Notes: generated from the letters alone by a model not told the origin. A DNA stretch of 64,000 nt from Schauerella fraxinea (GCA_030849965.1 JAVDKL010000002.1:682001-746000), one strand, 5' to 3'. Shown: positions 1 to 9,086, counted from the stretch's first letter. Made by a program: numbers and translations.

Positions 1-1133
1 TCAAAAAAATAACGTGTCATGTCGTCAGTGCCCCGGTCGAACGTCCGTTTACGTCATCGCGGGGATGGTTGTACAAGCAGCGCGGCTCGTGCATCGTCGA
101 AATCGAAACGGCGGACGGCGTCGTGGGATGGGGCGAATGCTATGGCCCATCGCAGGTGGCGCGTGCCTATATCGAGTCGCAATATGGGCCGCGCATCATC
201 GGGCGCGATGCGTTCGATGTGGAGGTGATCTGGGAAGATCTCTATAACCGCATCAAGGACTACGGCAGCAAGGGCATGGCGATCTCCGCGTTGAGCGGCA
301 TCGATATCGCCCTCTGGGACATCATCGGCAAGGTCTGCGGCAAGCCGATTCACAAGCTGATCGGCGGTGCCCATCGCACCGAGGTGCAGTCCTACGCGAC
401 CGGCCTGTATTTCATCGACATGGACCGCTTGATCGAAGAGGCGGTGGAAGAGGCGCAGGAGTACGTTGCGCAGGGATTCACGGCGATCAAAATGAAAATC
501 GGCCTGGGGTCGCCCAAGCTCGATATCGAACGGGTGCGCGCGGTGCGCGAGGCGATCGGGGGCGACGTGCGCTTGATGGTGGACGCCAATCATTGCTTTA
601 CGGTGCCGGCCGCGATCAAGTTGGGACGCGAGCTGGAAAAGCTGGACGTGGACTGGTTTGAAGAACCCATTTCGCCCGAAGACTTGGACGGGTATGTCGA
701 AGTGACGCGGGCGTTGGACATGGCGGTGGCCGGGGGCGAAAACGAGTTTACGCGCTGGGGCTTTCGCGACATCGTCACGCGCAAGGCCATGGATATCGTG
801 CAGCCCGACGTATGTGCCGCCGGCGGCATCAGCGAGTGCCGCAAGATCGCGACGCTCGCCGCTGCCCATGGTGTGGAGTGCGTACCGCATGCCTGGGGTT
901 CGGCCATTGGCTTGGCGGCCACCCTGCATTTCCTGGCCGCGCTGCCCGATCAACCGCCGAGCTTCCGGCCGATGCCGCCACTGCTCGAATTCGAGCAATG
1001 CGAAAACCCGTTCCGAGATTTGCTCACGGTGGATCCCATCGTTCAGGTGCGCGGCATCGTGCAGATCCCGACCGCGCCGGGTTTGGGCATCGAAGTCAAA
1101 CGCGATGTGCTCGATCGCTACCGGGTGGTGTGA
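1..1133 (+). CDS. Mandelate racemase/muconate lactonizing enzyme family protein, galactarolactone cycloisomerase-like (5' partial)
   Basis: Enolase-superfamily enzyme that abstracts a proton alpha to a carboxylate. The reading frame is open to the left window edge (codons from base 3, beginning KKITCHVV), so the start lies outside; the TTG at 69 is internal, because the residues before it match the normal N-terminal capping domain. Counting from the first visible codon, the barrel has the K-x-K pair (K163, K165), metal ligands D194, E220 and E246, and the H296 base in PHAWGS. From memory the closest type is D-galactarolactone cycloisomerase, but sugar-acid dehydratases share this layout. The next gene starts 3 nt after the stop, so they are probably cotranscribed. 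Family is near certain; substrate is inferred. Confidence 0.9.
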   Translation, partial: KKITCHVVSAPVERPFTSSRGWLYKQRGSCIVEIETADGVVGWGECYGPSQVARAYIESQYGPRIIGRDAFDVEVIWEDLYNRIKDYGSKGMAISALSGIDIALWDIIGKVCGKPIHKLIGGAHRTEVQSYATGLYFIDMDRLIEEAVEEAQEYVAQGFTAIKMKIGLGSPKLDIERVRAVREAIGGDVRLMVDANHCFTVPAAIKLGRELEKLDVDWFEEPISPEDLDGYVEVTRALDMAVAGGENEFTRWGFRDIVTRKAMDIVQPDVCAAGGISECRKIATLAAAHGVECVPHAWGSAIGLAATLHFLAALPDQPPSFRPMPPLLEFEQCENPFRDLLTVDPIVQVRGIVQIPTAPGLGIEVKRDVLDRYRVV

Positions 1134-1136
1134 CCT

Positions 1137-2027
1137 ATGCGTTTCGTTTCTTACTACGACGCCGGTGGGCAGATCGTGCCCGGCTTCCTGACGCAAGACG
1201 GATCGCACGTGGTGGACGTGTTTGCTGCCGGTGGGCCGCCGTGGGCGGCCGATCTGCCCCGCACGTTGCAGGCGTGGGTTGAAATGGGGTTGGCCGATCT
1301 GGCGCAGCGTCTCGGCGAGGCCGCCTTTGCGGAAGGCACGCAAATACCCGTATCGCATGTGCGGTTAGCCGCACCGTTGCCGCGTCCCGGCAAAATCGTG
1401 GGGGCAGCCTTCAACTTCCATGACGCCTTGAAAGAGCGCAACATGCCGCCTCCCGAGACGCCGGTCATTTTCGTGAAGTCCGGCCGCACGGTGATCGGCC
1501 CCGACGACGCGGTGCGGTTGCAGCCCGACGTGGGAAACGTGACCTATGAAGCGGAGCTCGGGGTCGTCATCGGTCGCCAGGCATTGCGCGTCGGCCGTGA
1601 CGATGCCATGGCGCACGTAGCCGGCTACATCATCGTCAACGACGTCAGCGCGAGCGACATGGTGCGGGCAGACAAGGGATTCGTGCGCGGCAAGAACCAG
1701 CCGACGTTTTGCCCATTGGGCCCGTGGTTGGTCACGCCCGACGAAATTGCAGATCCGCATGACGTGAAGATTTCGCTGCATCTGGATGAGGTGTTGCGTC
1801 AAAACGGATCCACGGCCGATCTGGTGTTCGACATTCCGGCGTTGATCGCGTTCATCTCCACCCAGATGCCGTTGGACCCCGGCGATATCGTCGCCACCGG
1901 TACGCCAGCCGGCGTGGCGGCATCGCATGCGACACCCGCTTGGTTGCGACCCGGCTCCGCGATGCGCGTGTCGCTTCCCGGGCTGGGCACCCTTCACACC
2001 AGCATTGTCGAGGAGCAGTCATCATGA
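1137..2027 (+). CDS. Fumarylacetoacetate hydrolase family protein
   Basis: A 296-residue FAH-fold enzyme; family members hydrolyse, decarboxylate or hydrate 2-oxo acids using a divalent metal. The FAH core starts after an N-terminal lid at about residue 80 (KIVGAAFNFHDALKE). Acidic metal ligands are visible in VTYEAELGVVIG and in IIVNDVSASD, and the usual TGTPAGV turn is near the C-terminus. ATG lies 3 nt after the preceding stop, and the gene overlaps the next by ATGA. Its place between a cycloisomerase/dehydratase and a hydroxyacid dehydrogenase suggests it processes a 2-keto-3-deoxy-sugar-acid type intermediate; the exact reaction cannot be read from sequence. Confidence 0.9.
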   Translation: MRFVSYYDAGGQIVPGFLTQDGSHVVDVFAAGGPPWAADLPRTLQAWVEMGLADLAQRLGEAAFAEGTQIPVSHVRLAAPLPRPGKIVGAAFNFHDALKERNMPPPETPVIFVKSGRTVIGPDDAVRLQPDVGNVTYEAELGVVIGRQALRVGRDDAMAHVAGYIIVNDVSASDMVRADKGFVRGKNQPTFCPLGPWLVTPDEIADPHDVKISLHLDEVLRQNGSTADLVFDIPALIAFISTQMPLDPGDIVATGTPAGVAASHATPAWLRPGSAMRVSLPGLGTLHTSIVEEQSS

Positions 2028-2971
2028 CGGCATTACCGATCGTGGCCCTGACCGCGCCGATTCATCCGGATGCGCACGCTCGGCTGGCGCAGGCCGCACA
2101 GGTTCGTACGGCGGCCGACGCGAGCCCCGATGCGTTGCGCGCCGTGGTGCGCGATGCCCAGGGTTTGATCGTGCGCAATCATCTTCCCGAAGATATCTTC
2201 GACCATGCCCCGCAATTGCGCTTTGTCGTGCGGCATGGTGTGGGGCTGGACATGATTCCGGTCGCCCAGGCCACGGCACGAAAGATCGTGGTTGCCAATC
2301 TACCGGGATCGAACACCGCTGCGGTGGTGGAGTATTGCTTGAGCGCGATGCTGCACTTGCGCCGCAACCTGGTGGGCATGGATGCGCGCCTGCGCAGCGA
2401 CGGCTGGGCGCCGGCGCGAGCGATGGCGGATGGCGGCACCGAACTGCAGGGCGCCGTGTGCGGCATTGTGGGACTCGGCGCGATCGGTTCGCAGCTGGCC
2501 GCGGTCGTGCAGGCGTTGGGCATGCGCGTGGTGGGGTTGACGCGTCGCCCTGAGGCCTTGCCAGCGGGGGTGGCTGCCGTCGATAAGCAAGCCCTGATGC
2601 AAACTGCCGATGTGATCGTGTTGTGTTGCCCGCTGACCCCCGAGACGCGCGGCATGATCGACGCCCACGCCCTTGCTTGGGCCAAACCGCACGCGCTGCT
2701 GATCAACGTGGCACGCGGGCCGGTGATCGACACGCCTGCGGTCATCGACGCGCTCGCGCAGGGCCGGCTGGGTGGTGCCGCACTGGATGTGCACGACGTG
2801 CAGCCGTTGCCCGCCGATGCTGCGGTGCTGGCAGCGCCGCGTCTGCTTCTCACGCCGCATGTGGCGGGCACCACGGCCACCAGCATGCGCCGCATGAGCG
2901 ACGGTGCCGTCGACGACATGCTGCGCTTGCTGCGCGGCGACGCGCCTTCGAATCAAGTCAACACCTTTTAA
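2024..2971 (+). CDS. D-isomer-specific 2-hydroxyacid dehydrogenase
   Basis: NAD(P)-dependent oxidoreductase interconverting 2-hydroxy and 2-oxo acids; 315 residues, normal for the family. The start was set at the ATG overlapping the previous stop (ATGA); a longer in-frame extension upstream lies inside the FAH gene. The Rossmann motif GLGAIG is at about 150-155. Of the catalytic triad, R231 (NVARGPVID) and H279 (LLTPHVAG) are present. The position normally filled by glutamate in the E-P-L motif is Q260 (DVHDVQPLP). That may lower activity or change its pH dependence. Part of the same operon as its neighbours. Confidence 0.9.
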   Translation: MTALPIVALTAPIHPDAHARLAQAAQVRTAADASPDALRAVVRDAQGLIVRNHLPEDIFDHAPQLRFVVRHGVGLDMIPVAQATARKIVVANLPGSNTAAVVEYCLSAMLHLRRNLVGMDARLRSDGWAPARAMADGGTELQGAVCGIVGLGAIGSQLAAVVQALGMRVVGLTRRPEALPAGVAAVDKQALMQTADVIVLCCPLTPETRGMIDAHALAWAKPHALLINVARGPVIDTPAVIDALAQGRLGGAALDVHDVQPLPADAAVLAAPRLLLTPHVAGTTATSMRRMSDGAVDDMLRLLRGDAPSNQVNTF

Positions 2972-2994
2972 AACGCTTCAGTGCAGGAGCCCGC

Positions 2995-4137
2995 ATGCGG
3001 ATCGTCGACATCAAGGCAGTACCCATTTCGTTTCCCGTGCCCGAGAACAAATCGGTGCGTTTGGGGATCGGCCGCAGCGTCAAACGCGACGCGGTACTGG
3101 TGCACGTCACCACGGACGAAGGACTGAGCGGGTGGGGCGAAGCCCATCATGGCCGCTGCCCGGGCGCCGTCGCGCGACTCATCGACACCACCTTGCGTGA
3201 GCTAGTGCTGGGCATGGACGCGCTCGATACGGTGGGCGTCACCGCGCGCGTCTTGAAGATGCAGTTCGCCAGCCATGGGATGGGGGCGGCCGCCGCACTC
3301 GCGCTGAGCGGTTTGGACCTGGCCTTGTGGGACATTCGTTCGCAGGCTACCCAGTGGCCGTTGTATCGGTTGCTAGGCGGATCCAATAAGCCGATCAAGG
3401 CGTATGCCGGCGGTATCTCGTTGGGGTGGCAGCCACCCGACCAATTGGCCGATGAGGCGCGCGCTTTGGTCGATCTGGGCTATCGCGCCGTCAAGCTGCG
3501 CGTCGGCGATGGGCCGGTACGCGATACGGCGCGCGTGACGGCCGTGCGCGCGGCGCTGGGCGACGACATCGATATTCTGGTCGATGCCAACACCGGCTAC
3601 AGCCTGGATGACGTGAGGCGTGTGATGCCGGCCTTCGAAGCGATGGGCGTAGGGTGGCTGGAAGAACCGTTTCCGGCGCACGACCACGACGCCTATGCGC
3701 GCGCAGCACAGATGGGCCGAGTGCCGTTGGCCGCCGGCGAGAATCACTACACGCGTTATGAGTTTGGCCCGCTGCTGCAGGCCGGTCATGTGTCCTTCAT
3801 CCAACCCGATCTTTCAAAAACAGGGGGCGTGACTGAGGGGATGCGCATTGCGGCCATGGCGGCCGCGCTCAAATTGACGATCAATCCGCACACGTCGGCC
3901 ACGGCGATCAACATGGCCACAAGCATTCATTATCTGTGCGCATTGGATAACCCCGGCTACTTCGAAGCGGACGTCACTTCGCTCAATCCGTTTCGAGACG
4001 AGTTGGCGCATCGCCTGCCCTACACCCTCGATGCGGAGGGCTGCGTGCGTCCTTACGACGATGTGGGTATCGGGTTGACGATCAACACCGATTTCATCGC
4101 GGCGCATCCGTTGATCGAGGGGCCTTGCTACGTGTGA
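2995..4137 (+). CDS. Mandelate racemase/muconate lactonizing enzyme family protein (second copy)
   Basis: A complete 380-residue enolase-superfamily enzyme. The ATG at 2995 follows an AGGAG site and gives the canonical N-terminus MRIVDIKAVPIS; the frame stays open far upstream but only as a shadow of the preceding gene. Barrel residues: K167 and R169 (K-x-R rather than K-x-K), D197, E223 and E249 as metal ligands, H299 in INPHTS. K-x-R occurs in several acid-sugar dehydratase subgroups, so dehydration of a different stereoisomer from the first gene is plausible. Last gene of the rightward unit, convergent with the LysR gene. Confidence 0.9.
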   Translation: MRIVDIKAVPISFPVPENKSVRLGIGRSVKRDAVLVHVTTDEGLSGWGEAHHGRCPGAVARLIDTTLRELVLGMDALDTVGVTARVLKMQFASHGMGAAAALALSGLDLALWDIRSQATQWPLYRLLGGSNKPIKAYAGGISLGWQPPDQLADEARALVDLGYRAVKLRVGDGPVRDTARVTAVRAALGDDIDILVDANTGYSLDDVRRVMPAFEAMGVGWLEEPFPAHDHDAYARAAQMGRVPLAAGENHYTRYEFGPLLQAGHVSFIQPDLSKTGGVTEGMRIAAMAAALKLTINPHTSATAINMATSIHYLCALDNPGYFEADVTSLNPFRDELAHRLPYTLDAEGCVRPYDDVGIGLTINTDFIAAHPLIEGPCYV

Positions 4138-4202
4138 GCCGGATGGGGTTGCGTGAGCCCCCGTGCGGTCGGTGGGGGATCCACGCAAATGGCGCAAACC
4201 CC

Positions 4203-5126
4203 CTAAGGCGCTCGCGCATCCAGCGCCTGCGCCAATTGCGCGCTCTGCCTGTCGGCACACGCCCGCAGATGCTTCACAAACAAGTGCACGCCATCCGGCC
4301 GTTCCACATCCTTCGGGAACACGAGCCCATAGTGCAAGTTGACGGTCGGCGTAAACCGCCGGAGTACCGCGCCGGTATGCCGCTGCGCCAGCGCTGAAAA
4401 CGGTTCCGCCATGGCGATGCCGCACCCATATGCCGCCAACTGCACGGCTGACGTGCTGAACGACACCTCCAGCGGCGCGGCCGGCTGCACGTTGGCCGTT
4501 TCGAACGCCGCTTCGTATCGCTGGCCCAATACGCTGCGGCGCCCCAGGGTGATGAACGACTCGCGCTCCACATCCTCGGCGGTAATCGCCGCGCGATGGC
4601 GCAGGGGATGGTCGGGCCCAACCACCGCCACGATCTCGCTCTTCACCAACAACGCCGTTTCGATCGCGGGATGCTCCAGCGGCAACTGCACCAGCGCCAC
4701 ATCGAACTGCTGCTGGCCCAGCCACCATTGCAGGTCGGCCGGCATGCGGGCGGTGAGCGACGCCGAGAAGGTGGGTTGCTCAAGCCGGCAATGCGCCATG
4801 GCTTCGAGGGCCAAGCCATCGATGATGTGATTGGCGGCCAGAATCCGAATGCGATGCGTGATGCCATGGCGGATGTCTTGCGTGAAATCGGCCAAGGCAT
4901 CTTGCGCGCGCAGCAGCCCATACACGTGATGGTAGAAGCGGCGGCCGTCTTCAGTGAGCTTGAGACGCCGGCCTTCCCGCCGCAGAATCGCGAAGCCGGC
5001 GTCGGCTTCGAGTTGCGCGAGCAGCCGGCTTACCTGCGGTTGGGTGCGATGCAGGCGCAGTGCTGCCTGTGCCACGCTGCCGCCCTCGATGAAGGCATGC
5101 AGGGCCTCGTAGGCTTTGTGATTCAT
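4203..5126 (-). CDS. LysR family transcriptional regulator
   Basis: A 307-residue LysR regulator. The N-terminal winged helix-turn-helix is at about 5-60 (GSVAQAALRLHRTQPQVSRLLAQLE), followed by a linker helix and a periplasmic-binding-like effector domain from about 90. It is divergent from the ketopantoate-reductase-like operon and convergent with the racemase operon, so it probably controls one or both in response to a pathway acid. The 126-nt divergent gap contains a short dyad that could be its operator. Effector unknown. Confidence 0.9.
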   Translation of the reverse strand: MNHKAYEALHAFIEGGSVAQAALRLHRTQPQVSRLLAQLEADAGFAILRREGRRLKLTEDGRRFYHHVYGLLRAQDALADFTQDIRHGITHRIRILAANHIIDGLALEAMAHCRLEQPTFSASLTARMPADLQWWLGQQQFDVALVQLPLEHPAIETALLVKSEIVAVVGPDHPLRHRAAITAEDVERESFITLGRRSVLGQRYEAAFETANVQPAAPLEVSFSTSAVQLAAYGCGIAMAEPFSALAQRHTGAVLRRFTPTVNLHYGLVFPKDVERPDGVHLFVKHLRACADRQSAQLAQALDARAP

Positions 5127-5148
5127 ACCGTTTTTATATACGTTTTAC

Positions 5149-5162
5149 GCAAGTGTTCTTGC
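5149..5162. promoter_or_regulatory. Candidate LysR operator dyad
   Basis: The sequence GCAAG-TGTT-CTTGC is a perfect 5-bp inverted repeat with 4-bp spacing, in the gap between the divergent LysR and oxidoreductase genes, about 25 nt from the LysR start. LysR boxes are short dyads of this kind near the regulator's own promoter. Position and symmetry are seen; function is inferred. Confidence 0.4.
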
Positions 5163-5252
5163 AAATTTGGAAATTGAATTATATGTCTGCCGCCAGCAGA
5201 ATCCTTGTGAAGCGCGATTGAGTCGATCGCGCGCCTTGGTTGAGGACTTGCG

Positions 5253-6284
5253 GTGAGCGATTCGAATTCGATTTTGGTGTGGGGCGGTGGCGCGATCGGC
5301 GGTGTGGTTGCGGCGCGGCTGGTGCAGGCTGGCCACCATGTGGTCATGGTGGATATTGCGCAAGACCATGTGCAGGCCGTGCGGTCGCACGGGATGGAGA
5401 TCGTGGACGCCGCAGGCGGCTCGGTGTCTGTGCCGATGCAGGCCTTCACGCCGAGCGAGCTGCAAGGCAAGTTCGATCGCATCATGCTCTCCGTCAAGGG
5501 TCAGCACACGGCGGCCGCCTGCGCGGCATTGCTGCCCCATCTGAGCGAAGACGGCTGGGTGCTGGCGTTGCAGAACGGGCTCACCGAACACACGATTGCC
5601 GCCACCGTGGGCGCATCGCGCACCATGGGCGCGCTCGTCAATTTCGCGTCGGATTACGTGGCGCCGGGCCGCATTCAGTTTGGCGGATTGGGTAGCCTGC
5701 AAGTGGGCGAGTGCGACGGCCGCGATTCGGCGCGCTCGCGCCAGGCCGCGGCGTTGCTGCAGTGCGTGGATCCCGCTGCTGCGTGGACGGATCGCCTGAT
5801 GGGCTTCAAATGGAGCAAGGTGGCGATCGGTTCGTTGTTGTTCACCACCGCGCTCACGAACGAAACCATTGTGGATCAGCTTTCCAGCAGCACGTATGCG
5901 CCGCTGTGGCGCGCGCTATGCGTGGAAGTGGTCGAAGTGGCACGCGCCGAGGGTGTCGAGCCCGCGCCGTTCGATGGCTTCACGCCCGATGCGTTTACCC
6001 GCGCCACCCCAGCCGAAACGTCGGCCGCGCAAATGCAGACAATCGCCGATCATTGCCGCCGGTGGGTGGGCAAGCCGCGCACTGGCGTATGGCGCGATCT
6101 GGCCGTACGCAAGCGTCCCACCGAAGTAGACCCGCAAATCACGGATATCGTGCTGCACGGCACGCGGCATGGCATCGAGACGCCGGTCGTGGCGCGCATG
6201 ATCGCCATGATCCGCGAGATGGAGCAGGGCAAGCGCGACTTCGACCTGCGCAATCTCGACGAGTTGATGGCGGTGGCAGCATGA
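5253..6284 (+). CDS. Ketopantoate reductase (ApbA/PanE) family oxidoreductase
   Basis: A 343-residue NADP-dependent dehydrogenase of the ApbA/PanE family, which reduces 2-oxo acids such as ketopantoate. The N-terminal nucleotide-binding loop is GGGAIGG at about residues 10-16; the C-terminal helical domain contains the family lysine region (GFKWSKVAIG). Start is GTG, with no ATG nearby. Overlap of ATGA with the next gene places it in an operon with an SDR, a deacetylase and a Bug receptor. In that setting it more likely acts on a pathway keto acid than in pantothenate synthesis, so I do not name it panE. Confidence 0.88.
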   Translation: MSDSNSILVWGGGAIGGVVAARLVQAGHHVVMVDIAQDHVQAVRSHGMEIVDAAGGSVSVPMQAFTPSELQGKFDRIMLSVKGQHTAAACAALLPHLSEDGWVLALQNGLTEHTIAATVGASRTMGALVNFASDYVAPGRIQFGGLGSLQVGECDGRDSARSRQAAALLQCVDPAAAWTDRLMGFKWSKVAIGSLLFTTALTNETIVDQLSSSTYAPLWRALCVEVVEVARAEGVEPAPFDGFTPDAFTRATPAETSAAQMQTIADHCRRWVGKPRTGVWRDLAVRKRPTEVDPQITDIVLHGTRHGIETPVVARMIAMIREMEQGKRDFDLRNLDELMAVAA

Positions 6285-7045
6285 GCAGCGGCCGCTTCGC
6301 AGGCAAACGGGTGTTGATCACCGGTAGCGGCGGGTATTTCGGGCGCGAGTTGGCGCGCGCGTTTGCGGCCGAGGGTGCGACGTTGACGCTGATCGATCGC
6401 GTGGCGGCGTCGGCATCGCAACTCGCCGATCTTGGCGCCGGTACGCAATCGATTCTGCTGGATCTGAGCCAGGCCAGACAGGTGGCGCCTGCCATCGAGG
6501 CGTTGCACGACGACGACGTGCCGGACATCCTGATCAACAACGCCGCCATCTTTCCGTTTGCCGATATTCTGGATGTGGACGTCGATCTCGTGCGCAAGAT
6601 TCACGATGTGAATGTGGTGGCGCCCTTGATGTTGACGCAGGCACTGGCGCGCCGCTGGATGGCTCGCGGGCAGGCCGGCGTGGTGGTCAACGTCACCTCC
6701 GCGGCCGCCGAGGTGGCACGCACCAACGGTGCCACCTACGGGCCGTCGAAAGCGGCGCTTGAGCAACTCACGCGCATCCTGGCGATTCGTCTGGGCGAGG
6801 CCGGCATTCGTGTCAACGCCGTGCGCCCCGGCATCGCCGACGATCCCGAACATCCCCATATCCCCGCTGCGCATCTGGCGAGCGTGTCGAAGGCAGTGCC
6901 GCTGCAGCGGTCCATCGCCCCCGGCGAGCTCGCGCGCGCGGTGATGTTCTTGAGTGGCCCCGACGCTTCCTTCACGACGGGCCATGTGCTCGCCGTGGAT
7001 GGCGGTGGCGGATTGAACCGTCGCGCAGCGCTCGCTGCGTCGTAA
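6281..7045 (+). CDS. Short-chain dehydrogenase/reductase (SDR)
   Basis: A 254-residue classical SDR. The glycine-rich cofactor loop GSGGYFG lies at about 14-20, NNAA in the fourth strand, catalytic Ser in NVTSAAAE, and the Y-x-x-x-K pair in TYGPSKAAL. The C-terminus ends in the usual AVDGGGGLN. The start was chosen at the ATG overlapping the upstream stop (ATGA); the open frame extends upstream only as a shadow of the ketopantoate-reductase-like gene. Probably oxidises a hydroxyl group of the acid substrate handled by this operon; substrate not predictable. Confidence 0.9.
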   Translation: MSSGRFAGKRVLITGSGGYFGRELARAFAAEGATLTLIDRVAASASQLADLGAGTQSILLDLSQARQVAPAIEALHDDDVPDILINNAAIFPFADILDVDVDLVRKIHDVNVVAPLMLTQALARRWMARGQAGVVVNVTSAAAEVARTNGATYGPSKAALEQLTRILAIRLGEAGIRVNAVRPGIADDPEHPHIPAAHLASVSKAVPLQRSIAPGELARAVMFLSGPDASFTTGHVLAVDGGGGLNRRAALAAS

Positions 7046-7057
7046 GGAGAGAACGCG

Positions 7058-7969
7058 ATGACCTCACCTCAATTCCCCAATATGCACGCGGATGCGCGCA
7101 TCTCGTTTCCCGAGTACCGCTGGCCCGAGGGCAAGCGCTGCGCAGTAAACTTCACGCTCGATCTGGACGCCGAGTCGCCGTATTTCTGGGTGGGCCGGCA
7201 AGCGAAAGCCAGCAGCCTGGGCGAGCTCGAGCAGCGCCGCTATGGTCCGCGCCAAGGCGTGGCGCGCGTGCTGGCCCTGCTGGAGAAGCACGGCATCAAA
7301 GCCTGCTTTTATGTGCCCGGCGTGGTGGCTGCAACCTATCCGGATCTGCTGCCCACGCTGATCGCGCAAGGGCACGAAGTGGCGTATCACGGCTATTTTC
7401 ATGAGCGGCTGGATACGCTCGACCTTGCCACCCAAAAGCACTATCTGGCGCAGACGATGGCGGTGTTCGAAGCACAGACGGGCCGCACGAAGCTTGGCTA
7501 TCGTGCACCATCGTTCGAACATGATGTGCAAAGCCTCGCCGTGCTTCGAGAAGCCGGCGTGGCCTACGACAGTTCGTTGATGGGCTTCGACCATCCGTAC
7601 ACCATCGATGGCCAGGTGCAGATCCCGGTGACGTGGACGATCGACGACGCGCTTTACTTTCGCTATACCAACGGCCCGCGCGATAAAACGCATCCCGCCA
7701 ACCCAGCGGCGGTGCTGGAAAGCTGGATCGAAGAGTTCGAAGGCACGCGCGACTACGGCGGCTTGTGCATGATCACGGTCCACGACTGGATCTCCGGTCG
7801 CGGCCAGAGACTGCGCATGCTGGACAAGCTACTCGCGCATATCGCGACCTACAACGACGTGTGGTTTGCCACGCCGCAGGAAGTCGCGAATTATCACGTC
7901 GCTTCGGAAAACGCGGCGGTATTTGAAGTGACGGCACAGGTGGGCAACTTCGCACCGGTGTCGGCATAA
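7058..7969 (+). CDS. Polysaccharide deacetylase (NodB-homology) family protein
   Basis: A 303-residue cytoplasmic NodB-fold protein without a signal peptide. The first metal Asp is in FTLDLDAES (the LDLDAE type common in allantoinase/PuuE-like and HpPgdA-like members), the metal histidines are in AYHGYFHERL, and the later motif RAPSFEHD is present. Members of this branch act on small amides or imides as well as on glycans. Location in a catabolic operon just ahead of a solute receptor favours small-molecule amide hydrolysis, which is inference. Confidence 0.85.
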   Translation: MTSPQFPNMHADARISFPEYRWPEGKRCAVNFTLDLDAESPYFWVGRQAKASSLGELEQRRYGPRQGVARVLALLEKHGIKACFYVPGVVAATYPDLLPTLIAQGHEVAYHGYFHERLDTLDLATQKHYLAQTMAVFEAQTGRTKLGYRAPSFEHDVQSLAVLREAGVAYDSSLMGFDHPYTIDGQVQIPVTWTIDDALYFRYTNGPRDKTHPANPAAVLESWIEEFEGTRDYGGLCMITVHDWISGRGQRLRMLDKLLAHIATYNDVWFATPQEVANYHVASENAAVFEVTAQVGNFAPVSA

Positions 7970-7986
7970 ACAAGAAGGGGAAAGCA

Positions 7987-8997
7987 ATGAACAAGCAACG
8001 ACGTGGATTTTGCTCTGTGCTCGCAGCGACGCCGCTCTTCGCGGCGGTGGCCACCATCGGTGCGCCGATGCGCGCGTTTGCCGCATCGGGCTATCCGGAC
8101 AAACCCATTACGGTGATCGTGCCGTTCGCGCCGGGCGGCAACACCGACATCATCGCGCGCCTGATCGGCAAGGGACTCGGCAGCCGGTTGAACACCAATA
8201 TCGTGGTCGAGAACCGCGCCGGCGCCGGCGGCAATATCGGTGCCTCGACGGCAGCGCGCGCCAAGAACGACGGCTATACCGTGGTCTACAGCACGGCCAC
8301 CACCTTTGCCATCAATCCGCACATTTACACCAATCTGAACTTCGATCCGATCAAGGATTTCACGCCGGTTGCCGTCACCATCAAGGTGCCGGTGGTGCTG
8401 GTGGTGTCGGCCCAGTCCGGCATCAAAACGCTGGACGATCTGGTCAAGCACGTGAAGGCCAATCCGAACAAGGCGAGCTACGGCTCCAACGGCAACGGCA
8501 CCTCCAGCCACATTGCCTGCCATGTGTTGGCGCAGAAAATGGGCACCCCGGGCGTGCTGCATGTGCCGTACAAGCAGGGCCCGCAAGTGCTCACCGATCT
8601 CACAGGTGGACAACTGACGTATGCGTTCGACGCGTGGTCGGTGCTGGGGCCGCAAGTGAAGGCCGGCCGTCTGGTGGCGCTGGCCGTGTCGGGTGCCGAG
8701 CGCTTGAAAGCGATACCGGACGTGCCCACCGTAGCCGAAGCGCTGGGCACCGACTACGACATCGTGACGTGGAATGCCTTCTGCGTGCCGTCGGGCACGC
8801 CTGAGGCGGATGTGAACACGCTGCGCCAGGCGATTGTGGAAACGATGGCCGAGCCTGGCCTGACGGAACGTCTGGAAGGAGAGGGCGTGCCGCCGTATGC
8901 ACCGATGTCTCCGCAAGAAACGCAGGCGTTCTTCACCAGCGAATTCGAGAAGTGGGGCAAGCTGGTGAAGCTGGTGGGGGCGGATGCCACCAGTTGA
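7987..8997 (+). CDS. Bug-family tripartite tricarboxylate transporter receptor (TctC-like)
   Basis: Periplasmic solute-binding protein of 336 residues with an N-terminal signal (about 1-32, ending AFAAS) and the hallmark motifs YPDKPITVIVPFAPGG, GGNIGAS and PYKQGPQ. Bug receptors bind carboxylic acids and related compounds and are greatly expanded in Bordetella, Achromobacter and relatives. No TctA/TctB membrane genes lie nearby, as is usual for orphan Bug genes. Last gene of the operon, followed by a strong bidirectional terminator. Confidence 0.92.
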   Translation: MNKQRRGFCSVLAATPLFAAVATIGAPMRAFAASGYPDKPITVIVPFAPGGNTDIIARLIGKGLGSRLNTNIVVENRAGAGGNIGASTAARAKNDGYTVVYSTATTFAINPHIYTNLNFDPIKDFTPVAVTIKVPVVLVVSAQSGIKTLDDLVKHVKANPNKASYGSNGNGTSSHIACHVLAQKMGTPGVLHVPYKQGPQVLTDLTGGQLTYAFDAWSVLGPQVKAGRLVALAVSGAERLKAIPDVPTVAEALGTDYDIVTWNAFCVPSGTPEADVNTLRQAIVETMAEPGLTERLEGEGVPPYAPMSPQETQAFFTSEFEKWGKLVKLVGADATS

Positions 8998-9055
8998 TGC
9001 TGCGCGCTGACGTCGCTAGCGATGCTGGCACGCTGCGGCGTCGATTCGTACAAAG

Positions 9056-9086
9056 AAAACACCCCACGTTCGAAGTGGGGTGTTTT
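9056..9086. terminator. Bidirectional intrinsic terminator
   Basis: A 12-bp perfect stem (AAAACACCCCAC paired with GTGGGGTGTTTT) with a 7-nt loop. It has T-runs on both strands, so it can end the Bug operon from the left and the Na/Pi cotransporter gene from the right. Confidence 0.9.

Noticed and set aside
54-1358. 434-codon leftward open frame opposite the first racemase gene
   Set aside because: Antisense shadow of high-GC coding sequence; the translation is rich in His and Arg without motifs, and the sense strand encodes clear enzymes.
4138-4202. GGGGG/CCCCC pairing between the convergent racemase and LysR genes as a terminator
   Set aside because: Long loop and no T-run on either side; symmetry is too weak to call.
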